Source of the DNA: Chamaecrista fasciculata
Taxonomy: Eukaryota; Streptophyta; Magnoliopsida; Fabales; Fabaceae
Direction of reading: 5' to 3'
Length of the DNA: 64,000 bases
NCBI GenBank assembly: GCA_003254925.1
Contig: QANZ01029950.1
Coordinates: 30,327 to 94,326, forward strand
How positions within the stretch are numbered: position 1 is the first letter of the stretch; the number at the start of each line of letters is the position of its first letter. Below the pieces are notes generated by a model. That model was not told the origin of the DNA. It made no database searches and was given only the letters and a program-made list of their open reading frames with translations. The position numbers and the translations under genes were made by a program. Positions 12,485 through 23,300 of this stretch are shown here, in pieces.

Positions 12485-12554
12485 ATATAATAACAACATT
12501 TTGGAGTAAACTGCTACTCATTAGATCATTTACTCCAAAATGTTGTTATTATAT
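12485..12554. repeat. Perfect 26-bp inverted repeat (hairpin)
   Basis: Arm 12485-12510, ending cattttggagtaaa, is exactly complementary to arm 12529-12554, starting tttactccaaaatg, with an 18-base loop. It lies about 540 bp upstream of the LRK10-like start codon. It does not match the MITE families in this window. It could be a cruciform, a young MITE remnant or a small-RNA precursor; nothing in the sequence decides between these. Confidence 0.85.
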
Positions 12555-13095
12555 GCCTATCTCTTTCTTTTTTTTTTAAAAAAAAAAATCAAACAAAATA
12601 TTCTCTCATCTTTATTTAATGGGTATAAACAGAGTATTGGAACACTTCAATGTTCTATATCATTTTCTTTTATTGATTACTTTAAAATAAGTTTTGTCGG
12701 AAGGTCAAAGAATCATTAAGATTGGGAAAATATTTTTGAAATTAAATTTAATCTTTTATGGAAGTAAATTAAAAAAGTAATATTTTAGGTACTTTCCAAA
12801 AAAAAAAAAATGTTTGGACTGAAGTGAATCAGGACTTAGTCAACCTCTCCCTTCCTTGTCCAACTTTTCTATTCTGTTTCCTATTGTCTTCACATACCAA
12901 ATTCCAAGTCAACAAACAAATTCAAAGAAAACCTTCTCTTAATCCTCTCAATCTCAAGTCTTTTGCACTTTCTTCCCACTAGCATTTCTCAATTTCGCCA
13001 AGAAGGGATGTAAAGCAAATTCCAATTACTCAAGTGTTTATATTTTTTTCCTCCTGAATCAGTTCACTTACATTCTGTCCTTTGATAAATTCACA
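12555..13095 (+). promoter_or_regulatory. Upstream region of the LRK10-like kinase gene
   Basis: It contains pyrimidine-rich and AT-rich DNA, including ttgtccaactttt-type text and TTGACC/GTCAAC-like pieces near 12838-12912 that resemble W-box cores. No TATA box or start site can be fixed with confidence. Confidence 0.35.
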
Positions 13096-15630
13096 ATGGT
13101 ATGTCATTCTTCAATTCAAGTGTTTCTTTACTTTCTCTTACTTTCATACCTTTTGCAACAAGTCTTGTGTGAAAAGTGCCCATCTTCATTCAATTGTGGA
13201 AATCTGGGGAAGATTAATTTCCCTTTTACCACCTCAGATCACCCAGATTGTGGCTTATTAGTCATACATGGATGTGATGATAATTACCCAGATGCCAAAA
13301 AATCCATCAAGAGCAATGAAAATTGGTTTGATGTTTCTGACATTAACCTTGGCCCTGGCCCTGGCCCATTTACTCTTACAATCAGAGACAATGATCTCCA
13401 TGACTTTTTGCTTTCAAGGAGATGTAAAGTTTTCAACTATGTTCTTCCTTTTACAAACTCTGCCTTTGCTTCTTTTTATATGAGATATAATGTGACCCTC
13501 TTCAAATGCAACCATAGTCTCTCTTCTGTGATACCTTCTCAGTCTTCTTTCTCCAACTATTCAAGCTGCCCTTCTGAAGATATCTACTATCAAAATTCAG
13601 TGACTGATGCTAGTGATGAGTCCTTCAGCATCTTCAAATCATGTTCAGCGATTCAGCTACCGATCACGAATGCCACCGATGCTATGAAGCTTCATCTTTC
13701 AGACATTGGTGACCCTTTTGATTTCGCATCTGGGGATATTTGGGTTGGAATCAAAATATCTCATGATTGTTCTAATTGTTACTATGTTGAAGGAGGGCAG
13801 TGTCGAGTTGACTCCAAGGGCAGGTTTTACTGTGCCAAAGGTATGTTATACTTTGTGTAAGTTAATGATTTTTTGGTCCCTGTAAGGTGAAAGGTGGAAG
13901 ATTTCTTAATTTAGACCTAAAAGATAAATTTACAAGATTTAGTACCCCGAAAGATACAGTTACAATCAATTTAGTCATTTTGTTAAAGATATTGACTAAA
14001 ATTGAATGACAAATCTAATGTGATTCTAAAACTTGTTGATTTTATACCTAATAGTTGATGTTAAAAAATTATATTAACGGTTAAATTTGAATTAATATCT
14101 TATCAAAAGGACTAAATTGATTGTAATTATATTTTTCAGGGATTAAGTCTTATAATTTCATCTTTCATGGACTAAATTGAAAATTTTATCATCTTTTGAG
14201 GATTAAACTATGAATTTATTATTATACTTTTGTCAAATTTTCCTGGATGTTAACTATTCAAAGAGGTCAAATTTTTTGGGTTAATGTTATGTCTGCTGAT
14301 ATATATTATTGATGACTTTGCAGAGAAAACTGGAAAGGTCGTGCTTATAGTGGCAGGAGGTAATTTTTTTCCCCAATTTTATAATCCACGGAAAGCCATT
14401 CAAATCTAAGTTCTCAAACCTCAAGAGTATTAAAAATTTCAAACAGCTTTTTCTTTTCCTCCTAATATTCATTGTGTGTGTGTACATTCTACAGTTGTTT
14501 CGGCTTCTGTAGCACTGGGAATTCTGATGGTGTTAGCTTTCTACTTGAGAAGACATTTTTACAACAAAGACAACCCAACCCACCAAATAATTGAGAAGTT
14601 TCTTCAAGAAAATGGACACCTTGCAGCCAAAAGGTACAGTTATTTGGAGGTAAAGAAAATGACAAATTCCTTCAGTAACAAGTTAGGCCAGGGAGGATTT
14701 GCTAGTGTTTACAAAGGCAAGTTAAGCGATGGAAGCCTCGTCGCGGTGAAGATTCTAAAAGAAATGAAAAGTAATAATGGCGAGGAATTCATCAATGAAG
14801 TTGCCAGCATTAGTGTCACTTCTCATGTTAACATTGTTAGCTTGCTGGGTTTTTGCTTAGAAGGATCCAAAAGAGCTTTAATATATGAGTATATGCCTAA
14901 TGGATCTCTTGAGAAGTACATATATGAAGAAGATAAAAAGGTAGTGTCATCCAAGCTCATCAATCTTCAATTAACCTCCAAAGCTATATACAATATTGCC
15001 ATTGGTGTTGCTAGAGGATTAGAGTATTTACACAGAGGCTGCAACACTAGAATTTTGCATTTTGACATAAAGCCTCATAACATACTGCTAGATGAGGATT
15101 TCTGTCCGAAGATTTCGGATTTCGGACTCGCGAAAGTTTGCCCGAGAAAAGATAGTATCATATCCTTGTTGGGGGCAAGAGGAACTGCAGGATACATTGC
15201 TCCTGAGGTTTTCTCTAGGAACTTTGGTGGGGTGTCTCATAAATCTGATGTTTATAGTTATGGGATGATGGTGTTAGCAATGGTAGGGGGAAGAAAGAAT
15301 AAGAATGCTGAAGTTGAATATTCAAGTGATGTATATATGCCTCGTTGGGTTCACAAGCGTCTTCTTTCAAATCAAGAGCTTGGATTGCATTGTGTTAAAG
15401 GTGAAAGTGATGAAGAAATAATTAAGAAGATAGTGATAGTGAGTTTATGGTGCATACAAATTGATCCTTCAAATAGGCCAGCAATGAGTAAAGTAGTGGA
15501 TATGATGGAAGGAAGCTTGGAGTCCTTGGAGATACCTCCTTTGCCTGTTCTTTCTTCACCACCCACATCTCCATCTCGTGAAACTCAAACAGTAGCATAT
15601 CAGACTTATAGTAGTTTTTCAGCCAGATGA
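13096..15630 (+). CDS. LRK10-like (LRK10L/WAK-type) receptor-like protein kinase
   Basis: Predicted plasma-membrane receptor kinase. Exons 13096-13840, 14324-14359 and 14495-15630 give 638 aa. A signal peptide (1-25) is followed by a Cys-rich galacturonan-binding-type ectodomain (CPSSFNCGN at about 28-36; CYYVEGGQC near 235) with many N-glycosylation sequons, a transmembrane helix (about 261-280) and a Ser/Thr kinase. Kinase motifs: G-loop GQGGFASV (325-332), Lys346 in VAVK, catalytic HFDIKPHN (449-456), DFG (469-471), APE (496-498). Phe replaces Arg before the catalytic Asp, so it is a non-RD kinase, as in other LRK10L proteins linked to immune signalling. Exon 2 is only 36 bp but keeps frame. 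Intron 1 carries a MITE. The ligand is unknown. Confidence 0.93.
13860..14235. mobile_element. MITE inside intron 1 of the LRK10-like gene
   Basis: The left arm (tttttggtccctgtaagg) and right arm (reverse complement of gaggattaaactatgaa) are imperfectly inverted, with paired internal copies of caatcaatttagtc and gactaaattgattg. It occupies most of the 483-bp intron. Ends are approximate and no target duplication is clear. Confidence 0.55.
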
Positions 15631-15659
15631 CAATTAAGCCAATAAAAGAAGTGGATCCT

Positions 15660-15880
15660 TTGTGTTTTTTTTTTCTTTTTTTTTTTATAATCAAAAGTTT
15701 AGGTGAGTTGAGTTCCGAGAGCTCACCAAGGTCAGAGCATGCCTCAAGGCTTATGAGCGCTTACAAAGGTACTTAATTACAAATCGCCTAACAACAAGAC
15801 CATCACATCGAGAACGGGATTCGAACTCACAACCTTATGGGTTATGAGTCAACTTCTTACCAACTTGACCAACCTTCCGA
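15660..15880 (-). mobile_element. tRNA-derived SINE-like sequence
   Basis: On the minus strand, reading from 15880, a box-A-like segment (ttggtcaagttggtaag) is followed by a box-B-like segment (gagttcgaatccc) at the spacing expected of a pol III promoter. A body of about 130 bp follows, then an A-rich tail (T-rich at 15664-15690 on +). It begins about 30 bp after the LRK10-like stop, so it probably lies antisense in that gene's 3' UTR. No convincing target duplication was found. Confidence 0.6.
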
Positions 15881-16531
15881 GTTTTCATTCTTTGCATTTG
15901 TTGAGCATTTTAAAAGTTGAAAAAAAAGAAGCAAAAAGAGAAAGTGTAGGTCCCATATGAAATAACAAATGTGTAAGGCTCACATTTTCTCTTTTTACTG
16001 CTTCTTTTCTTCCTCTAAAATGCACCAAAATGCAGAGGATCCAAATCTGTCGAAAAGAAGAGTGCTATCTAATCAAGTGTTTCAACACTCAAACTTATGT
16101 CTGGTGGATCTTATTAAGATTTGTGCAAGTTCAATTTAAAAAAGAAAAAGAATGATTTTGTCACACAGATCTCAGAGGTAACTTTTCCAATGGAAATGGG
16201 GAGTTCGAGCTACCAATAGAATTTCCCTTTATTTAGCAGGATGGAGTGAAGAAGTTGAATTCAAGTTTTTCAATGTAAATTATTGTCTTTTTCACTACAT
16301 TAGATGATATCTCTCAGAAACATGCTTCTTTTTTCCCATGATTCATAGGGTTGTTGGTTTTTTCTCTAATCTCGTTATATGTCACTTCTCAACAGACAAG
16401 TTGTTCTAAACCCAAAAAATCGCACAAACCATACTTAAAGGCAGAACTTAATTTAAGATAAAGTGAATGATTAACTGGAGAGATTCCTTCATCTTCGGCT
16501 TTATGAAAAAAAATCCAATAGATTTATATGA
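15881..16531. other. LRK10-like gene downstream spacer
   Basis: No gene is seen. About 16300-16400 (tcccatgattcatagg, then atatgtcacttctc) resembles 20510-20635 in order and spacing, suggesting an old duplication of this flank. Confidence 0.45.
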
Positions 16532-16540
16532 TAATTTTTA

Positions 16541-16908
16541 GGTCAAAATGTAAATTTGTCCTATATCTTTTGCTCAGTTCCCAATTTGGTCCCTTATCTT
16601 TTTTTGTTGCACTATTGGTCTCATATCTTTGGGTCAGGTCCCAATTTGGTCTCATATCTTTTATTGTCATAGATTTGGTCTCATATCTTTGGGTCAATTG
16701 CATAATTTGTTTCATATCTTTAGGTCAGGTTTAGAAGTGGTCCCATATTTTTATAGAATGACCAACTAACGGTTCATCCTTTTGCAAAGATACATGACTG
16801 ATTCTGCAACTTAATTAAATGATATGGGACCAAAAGTGCAACAAAAAAAGTTATAAGACCAAATTGAAAACTGAGCAAAAGACATGAGACCAAATTTGCA
16901 CTTTGGTC
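16541..16908. mobile_element. MULE-type MITE (368 bp) with perfect target duplication
   Basis: The left end GGTCAAAATGTAAATTTGTCC pairs with right-end reverse complement GACCAAAGTGCAAATTTGG. Both arms continue into cttttgctcagtt. Flanks taattttta at 16532-16540 and 16909-16917 are identical over 9 bp. The arms contain repeated 'ggtctcatatctttggg' text. No ORF. Confidence 0.85.
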
Positions 16909-16917
16909 TAATTTTTA

Positions 16918-17232
16918 ATTTATTTAGTGAGTTTTATTTAAAAAACAGTATGTTTGATTTTGTGGAGAAAACAAAGAGGTGGCTAGAAAGAACTCGAGCA
17001 GTGAGCACACCATTAACATTCCAACAAATTTTAGTTTTCTGCATAATTTCTGGAGATCTCTTCCACGACAACTCTTAAAAAAATATAAAGTTAAGCATAT
17101 TCAGTACAGCAAATAACAATTATTTATGAAATTGAAACTAGTGCAGTAACTTCATACATTTGATTTGTTTTGTTAGGAAGTTTTGTTTTTGTATTTCTTT
17201 TTGTAGCTGGAGGATTAAAGAATACAAATATA
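16918..17232. other. Short spacer between two MITEs
   Basis: No gene or RNA is seen. A segment near 16950-17080 (gagaaaacaaagaggtgg to ctgcataatttctgg) has weak likeness to 22615-22740, possibly part of the same old duplication noted for the flank. Confidence 0.4.
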
Positions 17233-17242
17233 GTAATATTAA

Positions 17243-17780
17243 GGTCGAAGGGTCATTTTGGTCCTAAATGTATGCCTTAATGTTCATTTTGGTCCATTAT
17301 GTTTCAGAATATTCAAATTAGTCCTAAATGTTAGCAAAATGATTCATTTTGGTCCTAAATGTTGGTAAAATGTTTCATTTTGGTCCCAAACTATTGAATT
17401 TTATCATATTTCTCTCGTCTCTCATTTCAAGTTCAAAGGACTTGTTAAGAGGAACTCGTAGCTCTGAATTCGTCGCATTCGAATTTGAAACGAGAGAGAT
17501 ATGATTAACTTTGCTTGTTTGAGCATGAAACGGGAAGACTACTTTTAGGACCGATTTGACCTCGTTTGCTGACGGCTCCAACTGGATAGAAAAAGTACTC
17601 TTCGAGAACAATATGTAGCTCTAAACTCATCATGTTTGAACTTGAAGCAAGCCATACTCAATTGTTGGGACCAAAATGAAACATTTTGCAAACATTTAGG
17701 ACCAATTTGAATATTTTGAAACATAATGGACCAAAATGAACATTAGAACAAACATTTAGGACCAAAATGAACCTTTAACC
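17243..17780. mobile_element. MULE-type MITE, family A reference copy (538 bp)
   Basis: It starts GGTCGAAGGGTCATTTTGGTC and ends with the reverse complement of GGTTAAAGGTTCATTTTGGTC. Flanks gtaatattaa at 17233-17242 and 17781-17790 are a perfect 10-bp target duplication. The core carries text such as ttcaagttcaaaggacttg and gacctcgtttgctgacgg. The copy at 59119-59656 has exactly the same length and layout. No coding capacity. Confidence 0.9.
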
Positions 17781-17790
17781 GTAATATTAA

Positions 17791-18086
17791 TATACAATGT
17801 ATTGAGTTGCGCGACACAGATATTGTTAAAATAATCTGCAATCCTTCAAAAAATTCTACAAGATCGAATGAACCTTTTAGTAACCACAAAAAAAAAAATT
17901 AACCTTTTGTTTTGTTTTTTTTTTTTCCTAAATTTGAACAAGGTACTAAATATATAATAGAGAAAATATCAATAATTTAAGAAGATGGAAAAGAGAGAAA
18001 ATCTAGCAAAATCTTTTTGTTTTTTTGGGTAAAAATTAAGTGGTACCCTTAAATTGAATCTTTTTATTTTTTATTTATCTTGAGGA
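17791..18086. other. Spacer before the LINE
   Basis: AT-rich DNA with poly-A and poly-T runs. Nothing recognised. Confidence 0.5.
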
Positions 18087-18099
18087 ATAAAAATCACTT

Positions 18100-19513
18100 T
18101 TTTTTTTTGATACCAACAACAGAAACTAAAGAGGAATAAAGGAATCTAACCCTAGCATAACAACCGGGATAGGAGCCAACGCCTTAAAGTGACGGTAGAA
18201 ATCTTCAAGCCGAAGTTCGTGCCGCAAGATATTAAATCCCCTAGGAAGTAAAGCGCAAATATCCTTCGTAATCGGAAGCAGCAGGGATCTGACAGACTGG
18301 AAAACCAAGGCAGAATGAAGTACTCCTGGCTTGTTAGAAGCAAAATAAATTGTCCTATTTGAATCCCGGAACTGATGCATGACAATCTCTCTAAGAACCA
18401 TGAGCACGAACAATTGCCTATCAAAACCATTCCTATTTGATCGCTTTCCAAGAAGAGTACATCTGCCCTGCACAAAAACCAAAAAATAAACCGTAGCAGT
18501 CTGTCTAACCTTTCGATCCAGAAGGAAGATAGTAGGGTCACGGTGATTGGAAATTGTGCAAGATGACCAGACTATCTTAGAGCCTATTTTCTGTGGCCCC
18601 AGCAGCACATCCTTTGTATTCGAGTGAGCTAACAAGAGAGAATCCCATGAAGCAAGCACACGCTGAAGAACACAAACCGGATCTGGAACAACTCCATAAA
18701 AAATTCTTCGATTCCGAGCTGTCCAAATAGTATAGAGGATCATAAAGACCAAACCCATAGAAGACATAATAGGATCCCCCGTAGGAGAATCGAGCAAATT
18801 ACTTAGCCAATCATTAAAACCAGTCGCCTGCGTGAGAGATCCGAGCACCTGCGGTAAAGCCCCAAACCATATCGCTCTAGAAAAAGCACATCGAAGAAAC
18901 AAGTGTTCGCGGTCTTCAGTGTCATGATCACAAAACACACATCCCCCCTGAATCAAGAGATGGTGCATCCTTAGTGACTCAGTAGTAGGAACTGCATTAT
19001 AAAGAAGACGCCAGACAAACATCAGCACTTTAGGTGGAACCTTAATCTTCCAAAAGACATCCCAACGAAACTCTAAGTTCTCAAAGGACGTCAAGGCCGC
19101 CTGATTAAGAAGCAGCCAGGAGTAGTTTGAAGCCACTGAATATTTCCCAGAGGGAGAACCAGCCCACACAAGCTGATCGGGAACATTATTGACTGAAAGC
19201 GGAGTATTAAAAACTTTGTCAACCAAAGAAGGATGAACACACTGAACGACCCGGTCGTAATTCCAATTTCCGGACGGAGAAACGCGAAGGTCACTAACAA
19301 ATTGTAACTCTATCGGCTTTGAAGGAAGGATTGGCCACCAAAACATAGAACCAAGAGGAATCATGGATCCCGTACCAACATTCCAACGCAGATGATCATG
19401 AATAATTGCACTATTAGCCATAATGCCTTTCCAGATCCTTGATGGCTGAGTGGTGGACACTGCATTATTGCACACAGAACCATGAAAATACTTACCCACA
19501 ACCCATATGCTGC
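18100..19513 (-). mobile_element. 5'-truncated L1-type LINE with 13-bp target duplication
   Basis: The minus-strand insert carries the 3' part of a LINE ORF2 and an A-rich tail (T-run at 18098-18108 on +). The perfect direct repeat ataaaaatcactt flanks it at 18087-18099 and 19514-19526. The structure (5' truncation, A tail, 13-bp duplication) is that of a single target-primed reverse-transcription event. The exact match of the duplications argues for a relatively recent insertion. Confidence 0.9.
18126..19512 (-). pseudogene. LINE ORF2 C-terminal fragment (zf-RVT region)
   Basis: The reading frame is open from the truncation point through about 460 codons. An N-terminal part of type SRIWKGIM...W.VGTG and a zinc-binding reverse-transcriptase-associated region (WKIKVPPKVLMFVWRLL, then CVFCDHDTEDREHLFLRC) are typical of plant L1-type ORF2 proteins downstream of the RT domain. 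The RT and endonuclease domains are absent because of 5' truncation. The last 180 residues are poorly recognisable, with a parallel open frame at 18152-18541, so a frameshift in the RNase-H-like tail is possible. It is not a host gene. Confidence 0.8.
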
Positions 19514-19811
19514 ATAAAAATCACTTAAGTAAGTTTTGTCTCTATGAACAAAGTTATTCTTTTTATACATATAGTCCAATTCAAATCCAAAATATCATAC
19601 TTAAATAACCTAACTATCTATCAACTTTACTAAATTTCATTAATACAAATTCATTTTCGTATTGCACAAAAATACTAATGTAGACAAGATAGGACATTAA
19701 ATCGATTTAAAACACCATGATCAAAATTTTCATAATCCTTCGGTTTGGGAAATTTTATCCATTGGGTTTGGGAAATGAGTCTGGAGATGGAAATAATATT
19801 TTTTTTTTTTT

Positions 19812-20196
19812 TTGCCAAAATGCACTTTTTTGTCTCATAATTTTTGTTCATGTCTCAATTTGGTTTCATAACTTTTTGAGTTGTACTCTTAGTATCATAT
19901 CTTTAGTTTAGGTTGCAGATTTGGTTCCGTATTGCATTTTTGGTCCAATATCTTTGGGTTATGTAGTAGATTTGGTCTCATATCTTTTGGTTAAGTTGCA
20001 GAATTGACCTTATATCTTTAGGTCAGATGCAAAATTAGTGTTATATATTTGGGTCAGGTGGGACTGACTGTAAAACTTTTTGTAAAAATTTGAGACTAAT
20101 TCTACAACCTGATCAAAAAATATGTAGTCAAAAGTGATACGTGATCAAATTTACAACCTGAGCAAAAAATATGAGACCAAAAGTAAACTTTCACCT
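19812..20196. mobile_element. MULE-type MITE, 'ggtctcatatctttggg' family
   Basis: The left arm (gccaaaatgcactttttt, then gtctcataatttttg) pairs with the right arm's reverse complement (ggtgaaagtttacttttggtc, then ctcatattttttgc). It is related to the 368-bp element at 16541. Poly-T on the left hides any target duplication. Confidence 0.6.
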
Positions 20197-21413
20197 AATT
20201 TTTTACAGGTCCGAGAATGAGGATTATGTTAATCTATCCAAACTCTACCCATAAGCATTCCTAAACACATTTAAAAGCAATTAAAAAATAATAATGCCAA
20301 AAAGAAACAATTTTCACAAAAAAAGATTATCATAATCTCTATATCATGAATATGGGGTGCACAGGACTTATGTTTCTTTTTTTATTATTATTATTCACAT
20401 TTTAATTATGACATTTTTAAAATCTCTTCACTATAGACAATGTGAAATTTCATTGAACATATTTTATCTCTCTTCTCTTTTTCTATTATAAAAGATTTCT
20501 GAGAGCCAAAAACTTCTACAGATAAGCTACTTTCTCAGGAAGGAGCTTTTTCTCATGATTAGTACTGTCTCAGAATTTTGGTTTAATCTGTCTGTCATTT
20601 TCTAATCTCCTTATGTATCATGTCACTTCTCGGTACATTTTGGAACTATATATTTCTATTTGTTTGGAACATATTTTATATGTATTATTCTTAAAGATTT
20701 GTCTTCTCATGTGCCACAACAATTTCTGTTTGTTTGTTAACAAGCTCACCAGTTTTACATTTTTACTTCATTCATAGTTTTGTTGCAGGAAAAGTGGGAA
20801 TCCTTCTTTACAAGATAAAAGTGAATTAATATGGACAAAAGGCAAAGGACTCAATTTAAAGCGAACCTTAATTAAAAATGTTCCTTAGCTTTTTAACTTT
20901 CAACAAATGACTCTGATTATGTTGCAAAAAACTTGGACTTAACATAATGATGTGATACTACATCAAATCAATTATAAGTAATTACATCTATACTATTATA
21001 TATATTTTAGAATTTTCTTATCATTGATTTCCAAAATTATATCTAAAATCATGCCACATCAGCAATTGTATCCTATGTTAAGAATTAAACTTTGCATCTT
21101 AGACTAACCCGTATTGATATGTGTTATGGTATATAAATAGTCACGTAATTTGACTAATTTCTTATAGAAGTTCTTTTATATTCCTTCTATAATAATATAG
21201 AATGACATCCGCAAAAATTATTAATTCTGTAACAAATTTGTTTCATTAATATTTTCTTTCTATAATAATTTATAAATATAAAAATAACTTTAATTAAAGG
21301 AAAAAATTTTAAATTAAGTAATTTATATATTTTTATAAATGTATAATTTAAAATGTATTTGCATGCCATTCATACATATAGAACTACTATAGTATATAAC
21401 TATGTCATAAATA
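20197..21413. other. AT-rich intergenic DNA
   Basis: No gene. The part at 20510-20635 (tctcatgattagtactg, atcatgtcacttctcgg) resembles the LRK10-like downstream flank at 16300-16400. The rest shows no recognised element. Confidence 0.45.
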
Positions 21414-21422
21414 ATCTTTCTT

Positions 21423-21746
21423 GGCTAAAGTATTTTTATATGGCTTATAAATTTTATATTAATTTTTAATTTTGTTTTTAAAGTGTTACATTTTGGTGGA
21501 TTCTATCATTTTGTCCTAATTGCATTCTATAAATTAAAAATAAAATTTAAACAATTTTCAATATGAGTCAGGATTTAATAATTTTATATTATATGTCAAA
21601 TTTAATGTTAATTTATTGTATAAATTTAGTGTAAATAATAAAATTTACTAAAATATAACATTTTAAAGATAAAATTAACAATAAATAAATTTTAAAAATA
21701 AAATTAAAAATTAATATAAAATTTGAGAACTAGAGATATTTTTGCC
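21423..21746. mobile_element. MULE-type MITE, 'actaattttgtccc' family (324 bp)
   Basis: Ends GGCTAAAGTATTTTTATATGG and reverse-complement GGCAAAAATATCTCTAGTTC lead into arms that share aaattttatattaattttt. The perfect 9-bp duplication atctttctt flanks it at 21414-21422 and 21747-21755. No ORF. Confidence 0.85.
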
Positions 21747-21780
21747 ATCTTTCTTCTTAACATATTTATAAAATTTTGTA

Positions 21781-22557
21781 GGTCAGAATTTCATTTTTTT
21801 TCCCCAATATTTTTTTGTTATGTTTTAGTCCTTAATTTTTTGCAATAATTCTGTTCTGGTCCATAACTACTGAATATGATCATATCTCACTCGTTTCAAG
21901 TATGAATGCAAAGAAATCAAAGTTAGACGTAAATCTTGATGAACCATTTCTCCTCTCAATTGGGGTTGTCAACAAACGAGGTTAAATCGAACTCAAAAGT
22001 GGGCCTCTCGTTTCATAAAGTTTGTGATATCTCGTTTGTTTTAAATATTAATGTATTGAAATCAAATTTATGAGTTACTCTTGAGCTATTTTTTTGTTCA
22101 ATTGGGGTCATCGGCAAATAAGATTAAATAATATTCCCAAATTTGGTATTGATGTTTTTTACTAAACCCACGTTTGAAATATTATTTAACCTTGTTTGTC
22201 GACGTCACCAACTAGATAGAGTAAAAAGTTGTCAAGTGTAACCCGAAGCTTCGATTTCGTTGCATTTAAACTTGAAACGAGATAGATATGACCATCTTCA
22301 TAAAACAAGACCCAATTTCAGTCTCAATTTCAAACTCAATTTAACCTCGTTTGTCGATGGTCCTAGCTGGTAGAGAAAGAACTAATCAAGAGTGACATGC
22401 AACTTCGATTTCATCGCATTTGAGCTTGAAATGAAATAGATATGGATATATTTACTATTTAAGAACCAATCATTGAGCATATTAAGAAACATTAGAGATT
22501 AAAGACCAAAATAGAATTTGGAGTAAATATTAGGGGACCAAGATGAGGTTTTTGACC
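21781..22557. mobile_element. MULE-type MITE, diverged family A (777 bp)
   Basis: Left end ggtcagaatttcat and right-end reverse complement ggtcaaaaacctcatcttgg, with family-A core text repeated (cgtttcaagt, aacgaggttaaatcg). Flanks aattttgta and aagttttta are a 9-bp duplication with two mismatches. It lies 25 bp after the neighbouring MITE's target duplication. Confidence 0.65.
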
Positions 22558-22782
22558 AAGTTTTTATAATAATTTTTATGTATTTTAATTTACTGAATTT
22601 TCAATTCATTTTGTAGAGAAGCAAAGAAAGGGTGGAACGCATTGAAAGATTTTGACTTTGAGCATCTCAATAACATTCTACCTTCTTCCATCGGCAACAA
22701 AGATTTTTTTTTGCTGCATAATTTATGGACCTCCCTGGCTTTGCTGTTCCTGTTATAATATAATTTCTAATAAAAAAAATTA

Positions 22783-23300
22783 AACAAAAGCACTAATTTT
22801 GTCTCTAATATTTATTATTTTAGTTAATTTTATTATTTGACTAACTTCTTTTAATAAATTAGCGATAGACTGCATCATGTTTTTCAATGAGTTAAGATTT
22901 CAGTTGCTTTTTCTATTAATTTTACATTTCATATCATTATCCAACGTACATTTCGTCGTTAATATTTGACTAAAGTAAGAATAAATAATAAAATTGACCA
23001 AAATATGAAATATTAAAGATGAAATTAACTACTCCCTCTGTCCCATAATATTTACTTTGTTTGAGAATTTTTTTTGTCCCAAAATATCTGATGTTTTACA
23101 AAATCAAGAGAGCATTAATTATTTTTTTATCATTCTATCCCTATTAAAAGTCAAAGATATTGAATTAATGAGAGTAATTAGAAATAATTTAATGAGGACA
23201 ATTTAGTCTTTTAATCTTATTTTTTTTTCATTTTAGATAAATTAATCATTTCCTTAGTATTTTGGGACAGAGAGAATATAATAATACTAATACTTTTGTC
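22783..23300. mobile_element. MULE-type MITE split by a Stowaway element
   Basis: Left arm aacaaaagcactaattttgt and right arm ctaatacttttgtc belong to the 'actaattttgtccc' family. Flanks aaaaaatta (22774-22782) and aaaaaagta (23301-23309) agree at 8 of 9 positions. A Stowaway MITE at 23032-23276 interrupts the right half, so this insertion is the older one. Confidence 0.7.
23032..23276. mobile_element. Stowaway (Tc1/mariner) MITE
   Basis: It has terminal inverted repeats CTCCCTCTGTCCCATAAT and, reverse-complemented from the right, TTCTCTCTGTCCCAAAAT. TA flanks both ends. CTCCCTCYGTCCC with TA duplication is the classical plant Stowaway signature. Length 245 bp, no coding capacity. Confidence 0.88.
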
